From: Acidobacteriota bacterium
GTDB lineage: Bacteria; Acidobacteriota; Terriglobia; Terriglobales; Acidobacteriaceae
Assembly: GCA_021793405.1 (NCBI GenBank)
Contig: JAJYSV010000003.1
Coordinates: 62,001-126,000, forward strand
Direction of reading: 5' to 3'
Length of the DNA: 64,000 nucleotides
Shown here: piece by piece, positions 55,192 through 61,774 of the stretch
How the letters are laid out: each line of letters starts with the position of its first letter
Position numbering within the stretch: the first letter of the stretch is position 1
Made by a program: the position numbers and the translations under genes
The notes under the pieces: generated by a model
Database searches by the model: none
What the model was told of the DNA's origin: nothing
Seen by the model: only the letters and a program-made list of their open reading frames with translations

Positions 55192-56871
55192 TTGGCATAC
55201 GACGATCTGAGGGACTGGGTAAAGACGCTTGATAGGTTGAATGAAATAAGATACATAAAGCATGAAGTTGATCCAATACTTGAGATGGCGGAAATCGCCG
55301 ATCGCGTCTCCAAGTCAGGACCGCCCGCCTGCGCGGCCGGTGGTCCTGCGCTGCTGTTTGAAAATGTCAAAGGCTATCCCGGCGCCAAAGTTCTGATGAA
55401 TCAGTTCGGCAGCGAGCGCCGCATGCGCCTCGCGCTCGGCGTCGATTCGCTCAGCGAAGTGGCCGACCGCATCCGCGAGTTGATGAATCTTCGCTCTCCC
55501 GAGGGCTTTCTTGACAAGGTCCGGATGCTCCCCATGCTCGCCGAGATGGGAAAATTCTTCCCCAAACTCGTCTCCGCCAAAGACGCGCCCTGCAAGCAAG
55601 TCATCCTGCGCGAAAACTTCAGCGTGCTCGATTTTCCCATCCTGCAATGCTGGCCCCAGGATGGCGGACGCTTCATCACTCTGCCCTGCGTCATCACCCG
55701 CGATCCGCGTTCGCCGGCAGGCAAGCGCAACGTCGGCATGTATCGCATGCAGGTCTACGACGGCCAGACCACCGGCATGCACTGGCAGCGCCAGAAAGTG
55801 GCCGCGGAACATTATCGTGAACGCCTGCGCCAATCCGCGGAGGCCGGCTCAGGCGCCGCGGCCAATTCCGAAGCCGCAGTCTCCGCGCGCGTCGCCGTCA
55901 TGGCCGAAACCGGCGGCGGCGCCACGCTTCCCCCCAACACGACTCCGGGTGGCCATCAATTCAAGCCGGCTTTTGGCTTGAGTGGGATAGAAGGATTCCC
56001 ACCCGGACAAATCACCGTCCATACGAAATCCTCAGCCGACAGATTAGAAGTCGCCGTCGCCATCGGCACCGATCCCGCCACCACCTTCTCCGCCATCGTG
56101 CCCGCCCCGCCCGAGGTAGAAGAATTCATCATCGCCGGATTCCTTCGCCAAAAACCTGTCGAGCTCGTCCAGTGCGAGACCGTCGATCTGCAAGTCCCCG
56201 CCGCGTCAGAAATCGTCCTCGAAGGTTACGTCCGCCTCGACGAGCTCCGCTCCGAGGGTCCCTTCGGCGATCACACCGGCTTCTACACCCTGCCCGACGA
56301 CTATCCCGTCTTCCACATCACCTGCATCACCCATCGCCGCGATCCCATCTACGCCACCACCATTGTCGGCAAGCCGCCCATGGAAGATGCGTGGATGGGC
56401 AAAGCCGTCGAGCGCATTTTTCTGCCGCTCATGCAGCTCACCATTCCGGAAATTGTCGACATCAATCTGCCCGTCGAGGCGGTCTTTCACAACCTGATGA
56501 TTGTCTCCATCCGCAAAAGCTATCCCGGCCAGGCGCGCAAAGTCATGAACGCCATCTGGTCGCTCGGCCAGGCCATGTTCACCAAGTGCGTCCTCGTTGT
56601 CGATGAGGATTGCGATGTGCAGGACATGCGCGAAGTCGTCCTCCGCGTCACCAACAACATCGATCCCGAGCGCGACATTCAATTCACCCTCGGCCCCATC
56701 GATTCGCTCGATCACGCCTCACGCCTGCCAAACTACGGAAGCAAAATGGGCATCGACGCCACCAGAAAATGGGCCGCCGAAGGCTTCACTCGCCCCTGGC
56801 CCGAAATGCTCTGCATGGACCCCGCCACCAAATCCAAAGTCGACGCCCTCTGGGAAAAACTCGGGTTGTAG
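55192..56871 (+). CDS. ubiD: UbiD-family decarboxylase with an in-frame REP insertion
   Basis: A 559-residue prenylated-FMN decarboxylase of the UbiD family, which removes carboxyl groups from aromatic or unsaturated acids. It starts at TTG (LAYDDLRDW) after GAGGA. Conserved blocks are RNVGMYRMQVYDG, EIVLEGYVRLDELRSEGPFGDHTGFY (with the Glu/Arg-type active-site region) and GSKMGIDATRKW near the end. Between AAEHYRERL (about 210) and DRLEVAVAIGTDP (about 285) there is an extra stretch of about 65 residues that E. coli UbiD lacks. Part of it, HQFKPAFGLSG, is encoded by a palindromic REP element. Activity depends on whether this loop is tolerated. No UbiX gene is adjacent. Confidence 0.88.
   Translation: MAYDDLRDWVKTLDRLNEIRYIKHEVDPILEMAEIADRVSKSGPPACAAGGPALLFENVKGYPGAKVLMNQFGSERRMRLALGVDSLSEVADRIRELMNLRSPEGFLDKVRMLPMLAEMGKFFPKLVSAKDAPCKQVILRENFSVLDFPILQCWPQDGGRFITLPCVITRDPRSPAGKRNVGMYRMQVYDGQTTGMHWQRQKVAAEHYRERLRQSAEAGSGAAANSEAAVSARVAVMAETGGGATLPPNTTPGGHQFKPAFGLSGIEGFPPGQITVHTKSSADRLEVAVAIGTDPATTFSAIVPAPPEVEEFIIAGFLRQKPVELVQCETVDLQVPAASEIVLEGYVRLDELRSEGPFGDHTGFYTLPDDYPVFHITCITHRRDPIYATTIVGKPPMEDAWMGKAVERIFLPLMQLTIPEIVDINLPVEAVFHNLMIVSIRKSYPGQARKVMNAIWSLGQAMFTKCVLVVDEDCDVQDMREVVLRVTNNIDPERDIQFTLGPIDSLDHASRLPNYGSKMGIDATRKWAAEGFTRPWPEMLCMDPATKSKVDALWEKLGL
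55947..55986 (+). repeat. REP element A, inside ubiD
   Basis: The foot GGGTGGC, then TCAAGCC (55961-55967), a 7-nt loop and GGCTTGA (55975-55981), ending in GTGGG. Same family as the copies around the RAYT gene. It is read in the frame that yields FKPAFGLSG. Confidence 0.8.
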
Positions 56872-56910
56872 TGCTATAGTGTTCCTAGGTAATACCTTGG
56901 AGTACCCGCA

Positions 56911-57195
56911 ATGCCGACGGTTTCCAGTACTAGCGTCAAACTCGATAGCAAGATGAAGCAGCGCGTCCAACGGCTGGCCGCGTCACGTCGCCGCTCGCCC
57001 CATTGGGTGCTGCGCGAAGCTGTCGAGCAGTACGTGGAGCGCGAAGAAAAAAGGGAACAGTTCCGCCACGACGCGCTTGCCGCCTGGAACCACTATCAGG
57101 CGACCGGCCAGCACGTCACCGCCGGGGAAGCCGATAAATGGCTGGCGAAACTTGAAGCGGGGAAGGACGCTCCGCCGCCGACATGCCACGACTGA
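56911..57195 (+). CDS. Ribbon-helix-helix antitoxin (ParD/CopG-like)
   Basis: A 94-residue protein with an N-terminal ribbon-helix-helix (STSVKLDSKMKQRVQRLAA, then RRRSPHWVLREAVEQYVERE) that should bind its own operator and, through its C-terminal half (about 48-94), neutralise the toxin. It starts 40 bp after ubiD. The gene overlaps the following toxin gene by 13 bp, the usual antitoxin-first layout. The promoter is presumably in the 40-bp gap, so autoregulation there is likely. The exact subfamily (ParD or CopG) cannot be fixed. Confidence 0.82.
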   Translation: MPTVSSTSVKLDSKMKQRVQRLAASRRRSPHWVLREAVEQYVEREEKREQFRHDALAAWNHYQATGQHVTAGEADKWLAKLEAGKDAPPPTCHD

Positions 57196-57473
57196 GGTGG
57201 TCGCACGCGGCCCTGCTGGACGTGGCCCGCCTCCACGATTTTCTTGTCGAGAAAAGCCGGGACGCGGCCCAGCGAGCCATCCAGACAATTCGACAAGGCG
57301 TCAAAGCGCTCGGCACCCATCCGGAGATCGGACGCCCTGTAGACGAATTGCCGCCGGAGTTCCGGGAGTGGATCATCGAATTCGGCCAAGGCGCCTACGT
57401 TGTCCTATATCGCTACGACGGCAAGCAAGTCGTGATCCTCGCCGTCCGCCACGGACGCGAAGCCGGATACTAA
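57183..57473 (+). CDS. ParE/RelE-superfamily toxin
   Basis: A 96-residue toxin with the ParE-type pattern: LRWSHAALLDVARLHDFL, then ALGTHPEIGRPVDELPPEFREW, and the C-terminal strands YVVLYRYDGKQVVILAVRHGREAGY. ParE members poison gyrase and RelE members cut mRNA; the sequence is closer to ParE because the RelE catalytic lysines and arginines are not in their usual places. It is coupled to the antitoxin by a 13-bp overlap. The gene is intact with no frameshift. A palindromic element follows 37 bp downstream. Confidence 0.85.
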   Translation: MPRLRWSHAALLDVARLHDFLVEKSRDAAQRAIQTIRQGVKALGTHPEIGRPVDELPPEFREWIIEFGQGAYVVLYRYDGKQVVILAVRHGREAGY

Positions 57474-57509
57474 GCCCGGATTGACTCTGAGTGTATTCCA
57501 ATGGCGATA

Positions 57510-57622
57510 GAGTCATTCTGAGCGAAGCGAAGAATCCAGAGGGTGACGGCAGCGTTTACGAAGCATATCTCGTCTGGATTCTTCACTCCGATCGCCGCGG
57601 CGATCTCCGTTCAGAATGACTC
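57510..57622. repeat. 113-bp nested palindromic element (TCATTCTGAGCGAAGC type)
   Basis: Perfect 12-bp outer arms (GAGTCATTCTGA / TCAGAATGACTC) and perfect 12-bp inner arms (GAAGAATCCAGA / TCTGGATTCTTC at 57573-57584). It resembles a widespread bacterial repeat containing GAGCGAAGCGAAGAATC. It has no coding capacity and is probably a non-autonomous mobile or structural element. Confidence 0.75.
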
Positions 57623-57670
57623 GCTTCCGCAATCCACTACACCAACTGTGAATCCACTATAGAGTCCGCA

Positions 57671-57829
57671 CATTCGCTCGGCGTATAGAATTACGGCAGC
57701 AAGATGGGCATCGACGCCACGCGCATATGGGCCGCAGAAGGCTTCTCTCGCCCTGGCCAGAGATGCTCCGCATGGACGCCACCAACCAAGCCCAAGGGCG
57801 ATGCAATCCGTAGTAAGCTGGGGTTGTAG
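57671..57829 (+). pseudogene. Decayed copy of the ubiD 3' end
   Basis: Clear similarity to the last 46 codons of the upstream ubiD gene: NYGSKMGIDATR is kept word for word, then WAAEGFSRP, after which a one-base loss shifts the frame. The final GGGTTGTAG also matches. Identity is about three quarters by eye, so it is not a recent duplication. It lies beyond the toxin-antitoxin module and the 113-bp element, and could be the remnant of a second ubiD-like gene. Confidence 0.75.
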
Positions 57830-57879
57830 CTCGAGCGAGCAGCAGGGAAACGCTGTCCAGCCGTGGAAATTCTTCTTCT

Positions 57880-57914
57880 CCACTCAAGCCAAAAGAAGGC
57901 TTGAGTTGCCACCC
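57880..57914 (-). repeat. REP element B
   Basis: Minus-strand copy: foot GGGTGGC, CTCAAGCC, loop TTCTTTT, GGCTTGAG. The core is identical to element C. It lies between the ubiD remnant and the secreted TIM-barrel gene. Confidence 0.8.
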
Positions 57915-57962
57915 GCCAGAATGCAAACTATCGACCCGAACGTAAGGTGCATATTTTCCTTG

Positions 57963-59264
57963 ATGAAATTTAAGACGACTATCTTCCTTCTAATTGTCCT
58001 GGCATGCCTCACCCGCAGCCGCGCCCAAGCCGCTCCTCAAACCATGTGGACAGTCGGAACGCCCATTGTCAGCTACTGGGCTGGTCCCGGTTTTCCAGGA
58101 GGCGGTGGCGGGCCTCTAAACGATGCCGCGGCCGTCCAACTAAAGGAAGGCGGATGGAATCTTGTCTGGTGCCGCGAAGGTGAGTTGGATGTGGCTGAAC
58201 GCCACGGATTGAGGTGTCAGCTTAGCAACGCTCTTTTAGTTCCCGCTTCCCTTGACGATCCGCAAAAGCGCGCGGAACTCGATGCTTTCGTCGCCCGCGT
58301 TCGCGATCATTCGGCTCTCTATAGCTATTTTCTGACCGATGAACCGAGTACCGCGCAATTTGCCGGCCTGGGCAAACTGGTGGCGTATCTCCGCGAGAAA
58401 GATCCCGCGCACCTGGCGTATATCAATCTCCTTCCTACTTACGCTTCCAACGAGCAACTCGGCGCCAAAGGCACTCCGGTCGCCGCATATCACGAGTATC
58501 TGAATCAATATCTGAAGGCGGTGAAACCCCAGCTACTCAGCTACGATCATTACCAATTCGCCACCAAATCCGATTTGCCGGACTATTTTCTCAATCTGGC
58601 GATCATGCGGCGCACCGCGCTGAAGGCCGGCATCCCTTTCCTCAACATCGTTCAGGCAGTCACCTGGACGCCAACCATGCGGGTGCCGAATGAAGAGGAG
58701 ATGCGTTATCTGGTCTACACGACGCTGGCCTACGGCGCGCAAGGCATTACCTATTTCGTTTATTGTTATCCAAAATTCAAACCCGGCATTGCGTTGCCCG
58801 ATGGCACGACGACGCCCGTCTACGATTGGTTGAAAATTTTGAATCGCGACTTTGCGGCCATCGCTGGCCAAACCCAAAATTTGCGTTCGATCGGCGTTTT
58901 TCACGCCGGTATGCAGCCTCCCGGCGCGGTTGCTCTTCCCGTCTCCTCCGGCTTCAGATTCAATCATGACCTTTCCAGCAAGCCCTTCAAACGGGGTAAG
59001 CGGGTGCAAGGACTTCTTCTCGGACTCTTCGGCCCGGAAGACAATCACTCGTCCCCATCAATGGCTCTGGCTGTGAATCTTGACTATAAAAAGAGTGCGA
59101 GAGTGACGTTGCGCGGTCCATCCGATCTCGACGTTTTCGACCCCGCCAGTGGCGTATGGACGTCCGTGGGTGGCGATTCAGTGAAAATGCATCTGCCGCC
59201 CGGCGGCGGAAAATTGGTGCGCGTTCACTCCACTGCGGCCAACTATGCGGCACTATCGCATTGA
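57963..59264 (+). CDS. Secreted TIM-barrel, glycosidase-like protein
   Basis: A 433-residue exported protein with signal peptide MKFKTTIFLLIVLACL (ending AQAA near residue 25). The mature part reads like a (beta/alpha)8 barrel: WNLVWCREGELDVAERHGLR, then YSYFLTDEPSTAQFAGLGKLV (an acidic DEP end of a barrel strand, where clan-A glycosidases often hold a catalytic Glu), LSYDHYQF and YLVYTTLAYGAQGITYFVY. A C-terminal beta domain follows (about 370-433). It resembles glycosidase-like hypothetical proteins, but I cannot name a family. The start is one of two: 57963 or, less likely, 57921. No operon partner. Confidence 0.6.
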   Translation: MKFKTTIFLLIVLACLTRSRAQAAPQTMWTVGTPIVSYWAGPGFPGGGGGPLNDAAAVQLKEGGWNLVWCREGELDVAERHGLRCQLSNALLVPASLDDPQKRAELDAFVARVRDHSALYSYFLTDEPSTAQFAGLGKLVAYLREKDPAHLAYINLLPTYASNEQLGAKGTPVAAYHEYLNQYLKAVKPQLLSYDHYQFATKSDLPDYFLNLAIMRRTALKAGIPFLNIVQAVTWTPTMRVPNEEEMRYLVYTTLAYGAQGITYFVYCYPKFKPGIALPDGTTTPVYDWLKILNRDFAAIAGQTQNLRSIGVFHAGMQPPGAVALPVSSGFRFNHDLSSKPFKRGKRVQGLLLGLFGPEDNHSSPSMALAVNLDYKKSARVTLRGPSDLDVFDPASGVWTSVGGDSVKMHLPPGGGKLVRVHSTAANYAALSH

Positions 59265-59307
59265 CCAGCGCTGACAGGCCGCAACCGCGTCATGACCGAC
59301 GGGTGAC

Positions 59308-59349
59308 GGGTGGCCCTCAACTCAAGCCTTCTTTTGGCTTGAGTTGGGG
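59308..59349 (+). repeat. REP element C, upstream of the RAYT gene
   Basis: Foot GGGTGGCC, then CAACTCAAGCC, loop TTCTTTT, GGCTTGAGTTG. The arms are 11 bp perfect, 14 bp with one mismatch. It ends 25 bp before the RAYT start, the flanking position expected for a REP and its transposase. Confidence 0.85.
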
Positions 59350-59374
59350 AACTCCCAGCACGTAAGCTGACTCC

Positions 59375-59809
59375 ATGCCTTCAAGACTGAAACGATTTCA
59401 CGAATCCGGGCAGAGCCATTTCGTGACGTTCAGTTGCTATCGTCGCCGCCCAATGTTCGCGGAGCCTGCACCCATGCGAATTTTCGAACTCGCGCTGGAA
59501 CGGGTCCGGCTTCGTTTCAACCTTTGTGTTTACGGTTACGTCGTCATGCCGGAACACGTGCATCTGTTGCTCAGCGAACCGGACGGTGCCCCATTCAAGC
59601 CTCCGGGATCCCCGGCGAGCGATTTTTGCTCGCTGGGGTGGAAGCCATCTGTTGGCTTGAGTGGGGAAGTGATTCCTCGGACCCTCGCCGATGCCATCAA
59701 GTCGCTCAAGCAGGGAGTGTCGCGGCGGCTGATTGGCGAGGCGGAGCACTTCTGGCAAAAGCGCTACTACGATTTCCAGGTGCCCCATTCAAGCCTGCCT
59801 TTGGCTTGA
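59375..59809 (+). CDS. REP-associated tyrosine transposase (RAYT), interrupted and truncated by REPs
   Basis: A 144-residue Y1-transposase-domain protein of the IS200-like RAYT family, which mobilises or maintains REP palindromes. It starts PSRLKRFHESGQSHFVTFSCYRRRP, has the HUH metal motif as H61-V-H63 in PEHVHLLLSEP, and later ADAIKSLKQGVSRRL and FWQKRYYDF, all family-typical. Two oddities: after SEPDG, residues about 71-98 are encoded by a composite REP; and right after YYDFQV the frame runs into another REP and stops, removing the conserved C-terminal segment (normally a KLRYIHRNPVKRGLV-like block). Activity is therefore doubtful. Flanked by REP element C upstream and D2 at its end. Confidence 0.82.
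   Translation: MPSRLKRFHESGQSHFVTFSCYRRRPMFAEPAPMRIFELALERVRLRFNLCVYGYVVMPEHVHLLLSEPDGAPFKPPGSPASDFCSLGWKPSVGLSGEVIPRTLADAIKSLKQGVSRRLIGEAEHFWQKRYYDFQVPHSSLPLA
59585..59666 (+). repeat. Composite REP element D1 (BIME-like) inside the RAYT gene
   Basis: 82 bp: GGTGCCCCATTCAAGCC (left REP half), a spacer, a second hairpin CCCCGGCGAGC / GCTCGCTGGGG (one mismatch, 7-nt loop), then AAGCC-ATCTGTT-GGCTTGAGTGGGG (right REP half, 7-nt loop). All loops are 7 nt. It is read in the same frame as element A. Confidence 0.75.
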
Positions 59810-59815
59810 GTGGGG
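59783..59815 (+). repeat. REP element D2, at the truncated RAYT 3' end
   Basis: CCCCATTCAAGCC, loop TGCCTTT, GGCTTGAGTGGGG: 13-bp arms with one mismatch. Preceded by GGTG as in D1. The RAYT frame reaches its stop inside this element. Confidence 0.85.
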
Positions 59816-59941
59816 AGAACCTCTCGAGAGAAGTTCCTACGGGGCGAGCGGTTTGATCTTCCGGCTTTTTCGCTGGAGGCTTCTCCAAAATCCCGCTGCA
59901 AGTGCATCTTCGAGAGGAAATCCGGCGACAGGGAAAACGCC

Positions 59942-60199
59942 TCATCCAGCCGGTTGATCGGGCACATCTTTCACGTCCTCCGATGTTCGCTCCAGAATCA
60001 CCAGTCGGTCCAAGGTCAGCTCGCCAATCTCCAGCTTTTCAATGCGGCTCTGCCGAACGCCGAGCTTGCCGATCGCAAACGCGCCGACGGCTACCGCTCC
60101 CACCGCAATCGCCCCCACGGCAGCGGCGCCCACCGCCACCGCCAGCACTGCAAAGCCCGTCGATGCCGAGATCAATGTGTGTTTCGAATTCTTCATCAT
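59942..60199 (-). CDS. Small membrane protein with pentapeptide-like periodicity
   Basis: An 85-residue protein. From about residue 16 the sequence repeats with a five-residue period (AVGAA, AVGAI, AVGAV, AVGAF, AIGKL, and on as GVRQS, RIEKL, EIGEL, TLDRL). The first part is hydrophobic Gly/Ala/Val-rich, possibly membrane-inserted; the second part keeps the period with polar residues. I recognise similar small proteins in other genomes but no function. The start is ATG 60199 or 60196; no clear ribosome-binding site. It converges on the RAYT gene end. Confidence 0.6.
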   Translation of the reverse strand: MMKNSKHTLISASTGFAVLAVAVGAAAVGAIAVGAVAVGAFAIGKLGVRQSRIEKLEIGELTLDRLVILERTSEDVKDVPDQPAG

Positions 60200-60360
60200 G
60201 GCCGAAATTGTACCGCGCAGGATCAATGTCCCATCGCATTTTGGCAATCCATCGTTGCTTGGAGTAAGCTGAGTACGATTTTGCACGGACGTTGCCCCAA
60301 CGCTTGCACTGCACCCTCCACAACATTGCGACTATACAACCCTACAAAGGATCACAACGG

Positions 60361-61128
60361 ATGGCACATAGAAAACTTTCTCAACTGGCGACTGCAGTGA
60401 TGACGACTGTAGTGATGAGTGGATGCTTGTTCTCCGCTGTGGCACAGACACAAGCGCCGAACACGCTGAGCCAACAAGAACAAGCGGATGGCTGGAAGCT
60501 GCTCTTCAACGGGAAAAACCTGGACGGCTGGCACTCCTATCATCAGCAGGGTGTGGGGAAAGACTGGTCGGTGAAACATGGCGCAATCGTGCTGAACAAA
60601 CGGAACACCGACCCACATGCCGATTATCAAGATATCGTCACGAATGACGAATTTGAAAATTTCGATTTCAAAGTGGAATGGAAGGCGAAGCCCTGCATCG
60701 ACAGCGGCGTGATGTTTTGGGTGCACGAGTCGCCGGAGTATAAGCAGCCCTATAGCACCGGCCCGGAGATGCAGATTGCCGATTTGGCCTGCACCGTACC
60801 CGACAGCAGGATTTTAATGGAGCGCTCCGGAGACATTTTCGACCTCATCTCGGACAAAGTGGAATACGTGAAGCCCGCGGGAGAATGGAATGAGTTCGAA
60901 ATTATCGCGAACAACGGACACGTTCAGTTATTTCAGAACGGGCATAAGGTTATAGATACGGACCTGAATGGTGACGAGTGGAAGAGCCTGGTCGCCCACA
61001 GCAAATTTGCAAAAATGCCAGGCTTTGGAACCTACCGCAAGGGTCATATATCTCTCCAGGGAACGGAACCCAAGGGCAAGCCGGGCGAAAGACTCATGTT
61101 CCGCAATATTAAAATCAAGCCGCTGTGA
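60361..61128 (+). CDS. Exported DUF1080 (3-keto-disaccharide hydrolase-type) protein
   Basis: A 255-residue exported protein of the DUF1080 family, a concanavalin-like sandwich now linked to 3-keto-glycoside hydrolysis. The N-terminus (1-30) has a signal with VVMSGC that could be a lipoprotein site. The core has GWKLLFNGKNLDGW, DYQDIVTNDEFENFDF, and WKAKPCIDSGVMFWVHE, then GPEMQIAD and GHISLQG near the end, all family-typical. The ATG follows AAAGGA at good spacing. It is probably monocistronic; no oxidoreductase partner (GFO/IDH type) is next to it. Confidence 0.88.
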   Translation: MAHRKLSQLATAVMTTVVMSGCLFSAVAQTQAPNTLSQQEQADGWKLLFNGKNLDGWHSYHQQGVGKDWSVKHGAIVLNKRNTDPHADYQDIVTNDEFENFDFKVEWKAKPCIDSGVMFWVHESPEYKQPYSTGPEMQIADLACTVPDSRILMERSGDIFDLISDKVEYVKPAGEWNEFEIIANNGHVQLFQNGHKVIDTDLNGDEWKSLVAHSKFAKMPGFGTYRKGHISLQGTEPKGKPGERLMFRNIKIKPL

Positions 61129-61268
61129 ATTAGTTCCGCTGAACGGGGAAAACGAGTCTCGTAGAACCATTCCCGCGTAGAGCCAGGTTGCCTTGTTGCC
61201 TGGCTCTTGCTTCAACCAGCACCCGTGGTTCGCGCATATGTGAGGTTTGGGGCTAGCATGGTACGCAT

Positions 61269-61652
61269 ATGGCCTTTGTACTGGAGCACCTGGACCACCT
61301 CGTTCTAACTGTGGCGAACCTGGACGCAACCATCGACTTCTATACAGAAGTTCTGGGCATGGATGTCGTCACTCGCGAAGGCCGCAAAGCTCTGGCCTTC
61401 GGCATTCAGGAAATCAACCTGCACCAACGTGGCCATGAGTTCAATCCCAAGGCCGCCCATCCCACGCCCGGTTCCGCTGATCTTTGCTTCCTGACAACGA
61501 CGCCGTTGGAGCAAGTCATCGCAACCCTGAACGAGCAGAAAGTTCACATTGAAGATGGCCCGGTGGATCGCATGGGAGCCATCGGGAAACTACGCTCCAT
61601 TTATCTTCGCGATCCCGACCGCAATCTGGTTGAAATCTCCAACACCGTGTAA
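61269..61652 (+). CDS. VOC-family (glyoxalase-fold) protein
   Basis: A 127-residue vicinal-oxygen-chelate protein with two beta-alpha-beta-beta-beta units. LEHLDHLVLTVANLDATIDFYTEVLGM contains a probable metal-binding His, IQEINLHQRG a second, and RSIYLRDPDRNLVEISN the final Glu. A ring-cleavage dioxygenase-like, lactoylglutathione lyase-like or resistance role cannot be chosen from sequence. Start ATG 61269 gives the standard family beginning. It is followed by a small inverted-repeat element and kdsC on the same strand. Confidence 0.83.
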   Translation: MAFVLEHLDHLVLTVANLDATIDFYTEVLGMDVVTREGRKALAFGIQEINLHQRGHEFNPKAAHPTPGSADLCFLTTTPLEQVIATLNEQKVHIEDGPVDRMGAIGKLRSIYLRDPDRNLVEISNTV

Positions 61653-61666
61653 AACCGCTCATGCAG

Positions 61667-61745
61667 ACCGTCGTTCAGAGCGCAGTCGAAGGGTTCAGGA
61701 CGACAGCGCTGGAATTGCCGCCGCGACTTCGCTCAAGACGACGGT
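61667..61745. repeat. 79-bp imperfect palindromic element
   Basis: Outer arms ACCGTCGT / ACGACGGT are perfect. Inside, TCAGAGCGCAGTCG pairs imperfectly with CGACTTCGCTCAAG. It resembles the common GAGCGAAGTCGAAGG-type intergenic repeat. It lies between the VOC gene and kdsC. Confidence 0.6.
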
Positions 61746-61774
61746 ACTCTCCGCCCTCACGATAAAATCGCATC

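Noticed and set aside
55840-55990. FKPAFGLSG considered as a conserved protein domain
   Set aside because: The matching DNA recurs outside genes on both strands as a hairpin, so the peptide is a by-product of the REP.
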